Below are positions 1 to 11,688 of a DNA stretch of 64,000 bases, piece by piece (the stretch's first letter is position 1; each line of letters starts with the position of its first letter). Under the pieces are notes generated by a model. That model searched no databases, was not told the origin of the DNA, and saw only the letters and a list, made by a program, of their open reading frames with translations. The DNA is from Zeugodacus cucurbitae (lineage: Eukaryota > Arthropoda > Insecta > Diptera > Tephritidae), in assembly GCF_028554725.1 (NCBI RefSeq), contig NC_071667.1, positions 70,499,501-70,563,500 on the forward strand, given 5' to 3'. A program made the position numbers and the translations under genes.

Positions 1-3000
1 AAATCATTTTCGCTTTCGTAGGCTGGAATTGCTGACCTCAATTGTGAGTGCGGTTTCGCCTCTTTTATGTAGCACTCTACGAGTATCCACATGCTTGATT
101 GTATATGTGGGGATGTTAAAGTAAGCGAACAATTGAACGACACATAGTCTTTACGGGACACGTTGTTCAACAGTTTGTCGAGTCAGGTATTTTTATTTAG
201 TGAAAGCGATGGTGAAAAAATATCATTTATGTTCAATAATATTTTTTTGTTTTGGTGTTTTATGTGTAGGTACTCAATAAAGCTGAAAATGTAATTGTGT
301 TGAGAGACAGGTTATCATATCATATCATTGAATATATATACTGTTTTATACCAGTAGGCACATGCCAGCACGTGTTTAGTACAAAAAATCTATTCGATTA
401 CCACAAATCAAGGTCATTTACTAATTTTCCCAATCGCTCCCCATACTCAACAAGTAATCTTTGTTGGAATTTAATGCATGTGCATGGAAAACATGTTCAA
501 TGTTCTCTTGTATGTAAGAATATGAGTTAAATGTTAAATTGATTATACCAAATTTCAACTTGTGTTTGCTTAGATAAAATTTACATATGCACATTGTTTC
601 AACTGAGAGTTTGTGCCCAGTTAATATATGCCGTATTTCATGATTTTATAAAATATTGAAAACAGAATAATATTTGTTAAACTAAAGACATTTCGTTGGC
701 TATAATTTATTGCTTTTCGTCACTAACCGGAAACTATATCCCCAACTGCGTATGTACTAACATAAGCTGATTGAAGAGAGAGGAATTTTTTAATTGAAAT
801 TATGCAAAGACTAACTTTGAAAATATCCCTAGGAAACTGAGTGTTTAATGGATAAAAAAACTAATTTGAAAATTTGCGTAAAAAGAAGCTAAGAACAATT
901 CGCCCAATTCACTGTTGAGTAGCTTCCTCTTTGTTTTAGTTGAATTCACTTTGGTTTTCAATATTTGTGCCAGTGAGCTCTTTTAATATTGGAGCGCTTG
1001 CGGTGCGGATTGGCTTATAAAGTTTATAATTTATTACAAGCACGCTTATTGTCAAGTGACACTGCATGCTTTTACTACTTTTCATCTAGCTTCCCTGCTG
1101 AGTTATTCAATTGAAGCGCGAAAAGAAAAAATAAAAAAACTGTTCTAAAGAAAATTAGCTGAAATTAAACACGTAACATGCTTCAAGCTAATTTAATTAT
1201 GTTTTTGTTTATGGATCAAATATGTGTGTAGACTTTGGAAATCTGATAAATCATTTTAAAATTGTAAAATGTAAATTTAAAACGATTTACTTCAGTATTA
1301 AGATAAGTAAGTATGTTGCAGAGATATTGACAGAAAAATCTTAATAATACTAAATAAATATTTAATATGTACAAGAAAAATATTATAATAATTGGTAGCA
1401 GAATTAAGAATTGGCAGTGTCTCCCTCAATACTTTTTTAATAAAAATATATAATAAAATCTCATTATTTTCTGAAGAACGCTAAATTTTTCCTCGATATT
1501 TACATATATGCACATACTTTATATGCTACATATGAATACAGCTGAAATAACATAAAAGTTATCGCATGCGAAAAAAAAGGATTTTGTAGCATGATATAAT
1601 TTTCCTTAAAATTTTTATAGCTAAGTGTACCATTTTATTTGTTTAAAATGGAAGAAATACAACGTTGCCACCCGATAAAAATAACAAAAAAAAACTTTAA
1701 TATAATTATCGCTACATTCGGATGTGAATAGTTTTAGGTGAGTAATCAGCAATTAAAATAGTTAATATCATAATAATGCTAAGATTAAATTATGTAAATG
1801 TACGCCTAGAATATAATAATTTATTTTGCATTTCATTTTACACTCATTCATGTTAGAAACGCTAAGTGACAGTTAGTTTCTTCTCAACCATTTACTTTTT
1901 GTTATAATTACTAAATATGCGGAGACTTTTGAATATATTTAGATGTCCATAAATATTCGAACAAGAATGCCATATTTTGGCATAAGCATCCCAAGCTTGA
2001 TACAAGAAACTTATGTTACATATTGTTTGTCGTAGTTCATTTTTGGCTTCTTCTTCTTCTTACTTCTTTTGTACCATTTTGATACGAGTTTTACTAAGCC
2101 AAATATTTAATGAGATTTTTCTATTAATTTCTCGCATATATTATTTCCTACGCACAAAGCATACAAGCTGCTGAACAAAGCCTACTATTACTACTACTGT
2201 GCCACTCAACTACGTAGCTAATCACAACAAACATTATCGAGATCGTATGTTGTACTCATCACAGAAATTTAAAAGCGCTGAGTTAGTGAGCGCTAATAAC
2301 TTTTCGGCGACACATTTGAATTTCTTTTTAAGCCGTGCGTCTAAACTGGTTTTTTAAACAAAGAAAAAGAACACAAAGTAAACAAAAACAACAACAAAAA
2401 CAATTATAATAAACATTTTTGATTTTGACGTTTCTAACAGAGCAAAATATCGAAATTCGAAATCGATATACAAGCGCACAAACCAGCTGACAAACAGATT
2501 GACACTTGGCTATGTGTTTAAAAAAGTATAAAAATCGCAGTAAAAACACTCATATATACATGTGTACTTTGTAGGTATGTGAGTAATAAAATGAACAGAC
2601 GAGACTTAAAGGCAGATACGATAAGAAACTCAAATGTGAAACAAGTAAAACCCACACATGTTCACATATATTTGATGTGTTTTTGTTGTTTTTGCAGTAC
2701 CTTAATCTTGCTAAAACATTTATTTATCGGTTTGGTGGTCTTCTGCTTAGTTAATAGTTCTTAGTAAATATATCAGTTCATAAAAGTTACATTAAAATCG
2801 TTTGGCAAATGAGAAGCTGATAAGCAGCTTCAAGACTTGCCTTTGGCGTGTGCGGCTCAGTATTGTTATAACCAGGTGGATGCTTTCCGGTTTGCCCAAA
2901 TACACACAAGCTCACACCTCTAACGTGAAATTGACCACCTTTGTGTGTCTGTATGATTTTATTGCCGCTAATTCGTTGTTGGAATAAGACACTGCAGAAG

Positions 3001-4890
3001 CTCACCGTCCAAATTCAATAAATTTTTAATCACTTTAAGCGCGTGGTCCCGTTTCAGTAACACATTTTTATTAAACAAATTATGACGAAAAACGAGACGA
3101 CGAAGATGGTGATGGTCAACTCTCTTAAACTTATATAAATATATTGAAAAACGATTTCCCTAATTTTAATCTTATATTCTTTAACACACCCAGCAGGCAA
3201 ATGAGCCTCATTTAGTATCACTTTCATTAATTCTTGCAGTTGTCTATGCAAAAACTAAAAATAATATAAGTAACTAATACCACTTTAAGGTTGTTGAACC
3301 GGTAGTCGTCAGTCATGGCATGCACCTAAATTATCAGTTTAAATCCACAACAAATTTATGAGCTCCAAAAAAGGCCAACCAAAAATTCCAAACCAAACTT
3401 TTGAAATCAAAATAAGAAAACAAAAAGTTAATTACATAAAAATAAGAATAGCAATCAAGCTTCTTCTTTTTGGCGTTCGCTCTTTCGCTGAAATTTTATG
3501 TGTTGCCTCCTTTTCCTCTCCTCTTTTAAAAGCAATTAACCGAAGTAAATGACAACAAATTACCAAAAAATCATTGCCAAATTGGCTTTGAATGACAGCG
3601 GTTTCATTACCAATTGAACCATAAAATGTCATCGCTTTCATTAAAAGACTGACGTGCGGAAGAGAAGAGATTAACATTTGTATGAGCATCATGTATGTAT
3701 ATATGTTTTATATAAAAATATTTTTCTTATTTGGTGATTATGAATTGACTTTTTATAATTTTTTCTGTCAAAAGGGACTCGCAAGTGTTAAATATAATTC
3801 GAATAAGCTGAACGACTGAATATGGCCTGAAAGTAGCAACAAAATGTCAGCAACAGTTCAATAAAGGTCTGCGATGTTGCTGATAGCAGCTGCCAGCTGG
3901 GAATATAATCATAATCGTTTGCGGTGCAGGCCTATTAAATGAATACTATTCGAATTGGGGTTTAATGTCCAACAAGTAAACTCTTTGTATTATACCTACA
4001 CACAAGCAAATAGAATAACCTTTAAAATCACATAAAAATCAAGTGAAATTAAATTGACCACTCAAACTGTCTTTCGGCATACATATTTACTCAGACTAAA
4101 ACACATAAATACACATCTCGGTGTCTATTGCAAAATGTGATCCTTGTAGGGGTAATAACAATTAAATTGGATACGACAATGAAAATAAATTGTTTGCAAT
4201 TTATCTACTGAAATGCTAATGCTTATATCGTCTGCCGAAATTTGTGCACCCTCACACACACTACCTTACGTAACAACTCGGTGCAACTGTAATTGAATTG
4301 TTGCTATAGGCTGCTTGAGATTGGCTTAGTTTATTTTTCGTTTTCCTTCTGCTTTTGTAATCAAGCACATATATTACCACGAAAGTGTTTGGTATTGCTG
4401 ACAAAGCAAATGATGTTTTAATTAAACGGTAATGATTCGTGCGCACAGTGCCAAAGTGGTCGGAGAATGTTGAGTCCACTGTGAATCCCACAATTGACGG
4501 ATAGCGGAAATTAAATGCGGTTGGTAACCAGTGGACCACTAAGTAGCATTTAATCATTGGAGGAGATTATGTTTGCAACAATTTTCTATGAATGTAAAGT
4601 ATTCTTACTTCTCAAGTAGTAGGCTATAGCCAATGGCTGTTGGCGAGAAAATATAAAAGAAAAACCCATCTTCACACCAACTAAATGCGCTTTTATTACG
4701 TTGAATTGAGAGATCAAAGAGAATAATATATCTGTTTGTTCTTATTTATTTATAAAATGTATATTATGCAATGCCCTTAAGCTCTAAGAAGCTACCATTT
4801 GCGATGGAATATCAAAAATTCTAAATTCCTAAAACGAGAAACCTTGAACATTAGACTAAGTGAAGTGATGAAAGTTTAAAAAATATTTGA

Positions 4891-5944
4891 ACAAGTAAGG
4901 AAGGGCTAAGTTCGGGTGTAACCGAACATTTTATACTCTCGCAATTTATTTATTTAACTTTATTTATATTATATAATACACTGTAATACATATCCCACGA
5001 CCCACGAATATGTGTATATATATTGTATAAAGTCCATTGAAAGTTGGAAACCCTAATATTAGGTTAGAAGTACCGAGGTCCTCATGTTCGATATATGGGG
5101 CCTTGACAACCTATGGTCCGATTTCGGTGATTTTTAGAATGGGGCTGCCAAACTATAAACGTAGTATTTGTGCAAAGTTCTGCACCGATATCTTCACTAG
5201 TGCTTACTTTATATATTGTAAAGTTAACGATTCAGGTCGTCTTCAAAGTTCTGGTATAAGGAAGTAGGCGTGTATGTGAAGCGATTTGGCCTATTTTCAC
5301 AACATTTCATTGGGATGTAAGGAAACTATCACAAACCAAGTTTCATTGAAATCGGTCGAGTAGTTCCTGAGATATGGTTTTTGACCCATAAGTGGGCGAC
5401 ATTCTGTCATTTTTGGACTGTATAAGGAAATCGCTAAAAAAAACGACTGCAGAAAGTTTGGTTTATATAGCTCTATTGGTTTGCGAGATATATACAAAAA
5501 ACCTATTTGGGGGCGGGGCCACGCCCACTTCCCCAAAAAAATTACATCCAAATATGCCTCTTCATAGTGCGATCCATTTATTTCCATAGCTTTATTTATG
5601 GCTTAGTTATGGCACTTTATGGGTTTTCGGTTTTCGCCATTTTGTGGGCGTGTAAGTGGTCCAATTTTGCTGATTTTCGAACTTAACCTTCTTATGGTGC
5701 CAAGGAACACGTGTTCCAAGTTTCATTAAGATATCTCAATTTTTACTCAAGTTACAGCTTGCACGGACGGATGGACAGACGAACGGACAGACAGACATCC
5801 GGATTTGAACTTTTCTCGTCACCCTGATCATTTTGATATATATAACTCTATATCTAACTCGTTTAGTTTTAGGACTTACAACCAACCGTTACGTGGACAA
5901 AACTATAATACTCTCGTAGCAACTTTTTGCGAGAGTATAAAACT
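4891..5944 (+). mobile_element. Interspersed non-autonomous repeat, copy 1
   Basis: This block of about 1.05 kb starts with a GC-richer head (AGGAAGGGCTAAGTTCGGGT at 4,899) and ends with GCGAGAGTATAAAA. Just inside the head is the complement, TTTATACTCTCGCAA, so the ends are roughly inverted. Internally it has a run of GGAC/GACA-type tetramers near 5,763-5,803. A second copy lies at 45,925-46,670 in the opposite orientation. The partner arm B lacks it at the corresponding place (about 37.6 kb), so it inserted after the duplication. It has no coding capacity. Sequence of this general style is common in fly genomes; I do not assign a superfamily. Confidence 0.75.
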
Positions 5945-8314
5945 GCATAATTACTGTATGTACAGTAGTACTGTACATATACAATTTTCGAGAATTCAAA
6001 ATTCTAAATTCGACGAATTTGATAAGACTAATTAATATTTGTATAAATTATTTAATTAGTTCTTAATTTGTGGGAATATATTAGTCGAGAGTGTAACACT
6101 ACAAAATCTTATTTTATAACATTCACTTCTTGTTTTATTTTCCTTTTTAATATTTCATTAGAAAACTATTCGCACATAAACCGTTGTGTTCTTGACGTTG
6201 ACGTCACGGCGTATGAGTAACTTCACAGACGAAAGGACAAACTGCAAATTACTAAAGAACTGTTGCCAATGAATCAAATATTTCATTACAATATTTCTCA
6301 GTATTGTCATTTTAGCATAATAAATTTGTTAATATTATATAACTTCGTTTGGCGGGTTAACGAACTGTGGTTTTATCTTCAAAATTGCAATCGCCAAAAA
6401 TGTGCAAACAAATTGTAAATCTGCACTTTATCTGCTACCGATGTCTAGCGAAAGCAAAATCAGTGCTAATGACAACAGCAGATGCATGGAAAAGCTACGA
6501 ACACTTGCAGGCACACTTAGGTAGCCACATTTCTACTAGTTAACTACCTAATAGGACATTCAAATATTTCTCTTAGCCAAGTTGATGTTATCGACGAAAA
6601 TTATAGTTCATTGACACTGATTGGTTTTTGATAATCAATTGCTTACAGTATGTAACGCTGGTATTTTGCACACACACACATACAAAACCACAAAGTTATA
6701 CTCACGCTGTACCAACCGAAATTCTTGGTTGGTCGCAATGCAAATATTAGCATGCTGTGGCATTTAATCTCTCAACTAAATGTCAAACAGTGACATTAAA
6801 TGTCTTGACTGTGAGCAGCGGTCAGTTACACACAAACAAACCGAAGCAAGCGAGTACAAGTGGGAGTAAGTGTTGGCGAAATTAATTAAATGACAAACAC
6901 CCGATGACACTTGAGCGGAAGCCGTAGTACCACTAAATTATAATACAATTTGAGCATATTTAAGCATTTTTGTATATGGTAAAATGGCTACTAGCATCTG
7001 GGGCACTTGTCAAGTCAAAATAATGCTAATAATACTGCAACAGATGATCGGACGGAAGCTATCGTTCCCGCGTCATTGGCGATAAAAATCCAGCTATGCT
7101 AGAAAATGTCTTTAATACCTTATTTTACAGAAGACCCACAAAGTTCTAAAACTCTATTTTGCTGTACATTTAGCATTACTTCACGAAGTTAAATAAATGC
7201 GTATCTCAGACATCCTTTTCTAAACAATATAAAATAAGTTTTAAGAAATACAATCAATGGCAGGAAGAATAAAGCGTACTCAAGCTCTTCCGGTGCAGCT
7301 GGGGTCGTGAATGGTTATATAGATAAAGCGTGATAGGGCGTTGAATTTATTCACTTTCCTTCTTCCGATGCATAGAAGTAAATGGCAAAAGTCTAAAGTT
7401 GTTAGTAAATTCAATATCCTGTTGATAGTTATCAATGGTTTGAAAACAAAAACCTCATTTGTATGCTGACATGACAGCGGATATATGTATTTTTGAAAAA
7501 TCTGACACAGACTCATGTCAAATTATTTAGATTCAAATTGAAGAAGAAATCACTAAATTATTAAGTATACTTTTTGCTTTCTAATACATTGTTTCTAAAC
7601 AAATATTAAAAAATTCAATCAATCGTTATTTTTAAAATATGGCTAATTTGAAATTTATTGCATTTTTATGGCGAACACACTCTTCCTTTTTAATCTTCTT
7701 TCATTAACTTCATAACTGTTCGTCTTTTAATTTATACCTGAGTAATTTTGTTTAGTTTGATATTTTTGGAACATAGAATTTAACTGCATAATCTTTACTT
7801 GTAGATACTTTTTAATATCTATGATAATTTGTTTTCTTTACTGGCGAGACTGGCCGAGAGACGGGAGCTAGACGGAACAGTGTCTAATCTTACAATTTAG
7901 CAAACACTGGTGAGTTTGAGTGCTGAACTTGACTTTCATTTTGTTTATTACAAACAATATAATTTTTTCAGTATGTCCATAATATGTAACATATCACCAA
8001 ATTATTGTAATGAACTCTGGGCTTTTCTACAACTTTTTTTTGTTCCTTTTGAGTATTCTCTTTTTTCTTAATGCTCTGGCTTTTGTTATGACCACCATTA
8101 TAGACACAACTTTGCCTGCTCCTCCATTGAATTGCGTTTCATATTGTCTCTTGTTATTTGTTCTGATATTTTATTGTCAATTATTTTTAGTTCGCAATCT
8201 GACATTGGATTAAGTGTCCAATAGCGACAATTGCTGTCATAATTTATTTTATTTTGATAATGACCTCCTAAGAAAGTCTTGCAGCGATGAAAAAAATATT
8301 TATCTCGGCTTTTT

Positions 8315-9136
8315 GTATGTGATTGGCGTTGCAACCGTTTAGCCGGTTATAGCCGAATCGACGATAGTGCGCCACCTGTCTCTCTCCTTCGCAGTTCGGC
8401 GCCAGTTGGAGATCCCAAGTGTAACCAGGTCGCTCTCCACCTGGTCCCTCCAACGGAGTGGAGGCCTTCCCCTTCCTCGGCTTCCTCCGGCGGGTACTGC
8501 ATCGAACACTTTCAGGGCTGGAGTGTTTTCGTCCATTCGGACAACATGACCTAGCCAGCGTAGCCGCTGTCTTTTTATTCGCTGAACTATGTCAATGTCG
8601 TCGTATAACTCGTACAGCTCATCGTTCCATCGTCTGCGGTATTCGCCGTTGCCAATGTTCTGAGGACCATAAATCTTGCGCAAAATTTTCCTCTCGAAAA
8701 CTCCTAGTGTCGTCTCATCTGATGTTGACATCGTCCAAGCTTCTGCACCGTAAAGCAGGACGGGAATGATAAGCGACTTGTAGAGCTTGATTTTGGTTCG
8801 TCGAGAGAGGACTTTACTGTTCAATTGCCTACTCAGTCCAAAGTAGCACCTGTTGGCAAGAGTTATTCTGCGCTGGATTTCGAGGCTGACATTGTTCGTG
8901 TTATTGATGCTGGTTCCCAGGTATACGAAATTATCTACGACCTCGAAGTTATGACTGTCAACAGTGACGTGGGAGCCAAGACGCGAATGCGCCGACTGTT
9001 TGTTTGATGACAGGAGATATTTCGTCTTGTCCTCATTCACCTCCAGACCCATTCGCTTCGCCTCCTTATCCATGCGGGAAAAAGCAGAACAAACGGCGCG
9101 GTTGTTGCTTCCGATGATATCAATATCATCTGCGTA
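8315..9136 (-). mobile_element. 5'-truncated non-LTR retrotransposon (LINE), copy A
   Basis: The insertion is flanked by a 9-bp target-site duplication, CGGCTTTTT, at 8,306-8,314 and 9,137-9,145. Read on the minus strand, it starts inside the reverse transcriptase at the catalytic YADD codons and ends after the stop in a short CATA-type tail. Severe 5' truncation with a flanking duplication is the signature of target-primed reverse transcription. The partner arm B has no insertion at the matching place (about 35.57 kb), so it is younger than the duplication. The tetramer tail suggests an RTE/CR1-like lineage, but this is inference. Confidence 0.92.
8339..9136 (-). pseudogene. Reverse transcriptase C-terminal fragment of non-LTR element
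   Basis: One open frame of 265 codons runs from the truncation point to a natural stop. Its first residues are YADD, the catalytic aspartates of the reverse transcriptase palm; the first internal Met is at 9,073. It continues through the thumb and the C-terminal region typical of LINE proteins, with recognisable stretches such as LLYGAEAWTM, FERKILRKIYGP, RLRWLGHVVRM and a GRGRPPLRW segment before the C-terminus. The endonuclease and the front half of the polymerase are absent, so it cannot encode an active enzyme. The frame has no stop or frameshift, which indicates a recent insertion. The last 157 codons are identical in translation to those of the copy at 37,004-37,477. Confidence 0.9.
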
Positions 9137-9399
9137 CGGCTTTTTAAGAATTATTAATATAAACCGATTAACACTATTTTCCGATAAATTTAGTGGAGTT
9201 GAAAACTTGAATACTGTTATGGGTAAATACTGATTAATATAATTAATATTTATATAATATGCTAAAAATAATAATAATGCTAATTAAAACATAAATGATC
9301 TTTAATGCATAATTCTGAATAACTAATAAAAAACAAGTGTAATTTATTACTATTCTCTTGCACAATAAGTGAATAGTAAACAATTAAAAAAAAATAAAA

Positions 9400-10500
9400 G
9401 TAAAAAGTTGTAAACATGCTATTGCATGCTAACATACGTATAGCGACAGAATGTGCGCGTTACGTACCTTTTGTAGTTTTTTGTATGTTTAATGTGCTTT
9501 TGCAAACTTTTGCTATATGTCCTCTAGTTTAAATTAAAGCTGAGATTTCAACCTTTCATTTGGTATAAGTCTGCACCTAGGGCGAGGGGTTGCTCTATAA
9601 TTCCTAGGCCATTGAAAATGCAAAATGTTCAATTTTTGCACCACAATTCTGTTGTTAAGAAAAAAAAAATTGTGTATTTTTTTAAATTTATTTTTTCATG
9701 AACTATCATATTTCATGCGCGTTGGCATACCTCAACTTTGACTTGCTCTAGACCAAAATGTAATGAAGTTATGAGGCTGAAATTGCAGGGAATTGTTACT
9801 CATATATTTGTTAATATCCTGTGAAAATTTCATCCAAATTGGACGACACGTCAAAAACCATTTTTTGCCGCGGTTACTATTGGGCTGTCTCGCTGTGCGT
9901 CGTTAATCCTGGGTTAAATTCTGATAATAATAGTGCATAAATCAATGATTTTTCATCATGTTCTGAGTTGGTTTTTTATTTGTAGCTCATACAAATATTG
10001 CTGTCCCAAAATTACCTTTGGGGGCTAAAAAGGTGATGAAATAAGGAACATTTTAAGATATTTTCGAAAAATATCGAAGGGGGCATAAGTTGTTAAAAAT
10101 TCCAAAAAAAAAAAAATAATTTTTTGCCATGAAATATTAATTTTAAAAATTTTTACGATATACAGTTTCAAAGTTTGAGAAATTCTGTACAAAAAAGTCA
10201 CATGGTGTTTTAAAATCTGTTCATTAGTTTTAAAGTTATGGCGGTTCGAAAATTTTTTTACAAAAAACTTTGGCCCCTTATAATATGGCAACCCCGCGTT
10301 ACACAGACCTAAAACCATATGTTTTATTTTAGGTTTTACATGTACTATAAGATATATAATTGCCAAAGAAAATAAAGAACTTTTTTTTTAAGTGAATATA
10401 ACACTTTTTGTTTGCTGTAAATACAGAATAAATTTCTGTCAAACTCACCATCTACTAATGAATTATCCACAATTCACATTCTATGGAGTAAGAAGTCAAA
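9400..10500. mobile_element. Candidate unclassified insertion specific to arm A
   Basis: Between 9,146 and about 11,170 arm A is roughly 2 kb long, but the matching part of arm B (35,245-35,560) is only about 0.3 kb, so A has gained DNA or B has lost it. The segment around 9,540-10,370 has a texture unlike its surroundings: long A and T runs, GC-rich patches (GGGCGAGGGG at 9,581; CCCCGCGTTACACAG at 10,291) and phrases such as AAATTTCATCCAAATTGGAC that occur in fly transposons. I found no transposase frame and no convincing terminal repeats. The boundaries are approximate. Confidence 0.4.
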
Positions 10501-11209
10501 TTTTAAATTTATTGTCACAGCCAGAGAATATCCGAGACTTTGTCAAAATTTACTTTTTTATGCTTTGAACCCTTTTGCATACGAATTCAAAATTGTACTT
10601 ATCTTCTCTTTTATATTTTAATTTTATTTAATTAAAATAATTAATTTTAATATTCAATTGCATTAGAGAATTCGGAATCTTTATATTAAAATACACCTTC
10701 ACAATAGCTTATTTTAAATTTTTTTATTTATAATTTTCTTAAATGATTTTCATTTAAGGCACAATTTTTTTAGCATCACAAAAGCCGCATTGTTGATAAT
10801 TTTTTAATACATTAGTTAATTTACTATTTATAAACAATTACTTGTTTGTCGCACCATATTTATGCATTCATTTTGCCAGATGAAATTTATTTCCATTATA
10901 GTTATACATTTCACATTTCTTCACATTAATGCTTCTGCTCAGCCACTTTTATTTAATATTTCTCCAAATGAACACCTAAAATGGCCCACATATCCCACAA
11001 ATAACTTGTTATTTCATTCAGCTTCTTAAGCAGCCACTAACCTGTTTTCAAATTTATTTTTCTGCACTTTCATTCTGAATTCAAGCACAATATTCGAATC
11101 GAAAATAATTCATTTCAAGTAATTTACATAATTCCACAAAAGCAGTAATAGATAGGCCACTTCATTATTGTATTCAATTAACACGAAAAAATTATCTCAT
11201 TGATATTCA

Positions 11210-11668
11210 ATTAAATTTCAACGCACAATTCGCAACTGAGGGCGCTGGTCCTGGCCAATTTTAAATTGTTGTGCGACGCGTCGAATGAGTAACGTCCGAC
11301 CGAGCAGTTCACGTTGAAGTCCTCTGCTTCTTCTTCCTTTACCACATCTGTATTTGCAACATTGAAAAAATATTTCTGATCAAATGTTCTGCACACGGCC
11401 GACAACAGAAGCGCAACTAGTCAACGACAGTCGCTGTTGCTGCCACTGCTTCTGCCTCTGCCGCTGTAGGCCGTTTGCTGCAGCGACGTCGGGTTGGACG
11501 GCGGCGGCGAAGTAGATGTCGAAGTTGAGTTGAGTTGAGAAGAGCGCAAAGCGATAGCAGCTAACAAGCAATTTCCGCAGCATCAAAAACATAAACAGAG
11601 AATTTTTTCTAGAAGTACAGTGATTGCCATTGTTTATATTTGCACTGTTACCAATTTAGTTTAACTGA
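11210..11668 (-). other. Putative first (5' UTR) exon of receptor gene copy in arm A
   Basis: This is the minus-strand counterpart of 34,651-35,165. It is one of the best conserved blocks between the arms, with no indel across about 130 bp at 11,275-11,405. Minus-strand frames of 64 and 70 codons exist, but they are interrupted relative to arm B. In the conserved part I count about nine amino-acid-changing against three silent differences. It therefore behaves as conserved non-coding or UTR sequence rather than a protein exon. By position it would be the first exon of a receptor copy transcribed leftwards, with its coding exons beyond the left edge. I could not identify a splice donor. Low-complexity CAG/CTG triplets lie at 11,430-11,500. 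Confidence 0.45.
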
Positions 11669-11688
11669 GCACCGTCAGTGTTGCCATA
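11663..11688 (-). promoter_or_regulatory. Putative core promoter, arm A (initiator plus GGCAACACTG element)
   Basis: On the minus strand there is an initiator, TCAGTT (11,668-11,663, +1 near 11,666), preceded 8 bp upstream by TATGGCAACACTG (11,688-11,676). Both elements and the exact 8-bp spacing recur in arm B (34,631-34,656) inside otherwise diverged sequence. TCAGTT fits the fly Inr consensus TCAKTY. The GGCAAC element resembles the YGGCARCG-type core-promoter motif described in Drosophila, with one mismatch in this copy. No TATA box is seen. Confidence 0.5.

Noticed and set aside
8458..8769. 103-codon plus-strand frame, identical to one at 37,047-37,358 (minus)
   Set aside because: Antisense of the LINE reverse transcriptase; identity between the two only reflects the identical LINE copies.
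11211..11592. Two overlapping minus-strand frames (64 and 70 codons) as a small gene
   Set aside because: Same reasoning as for arm B: frames are shifted relative to the homologue and a stop precedes the conserved part.
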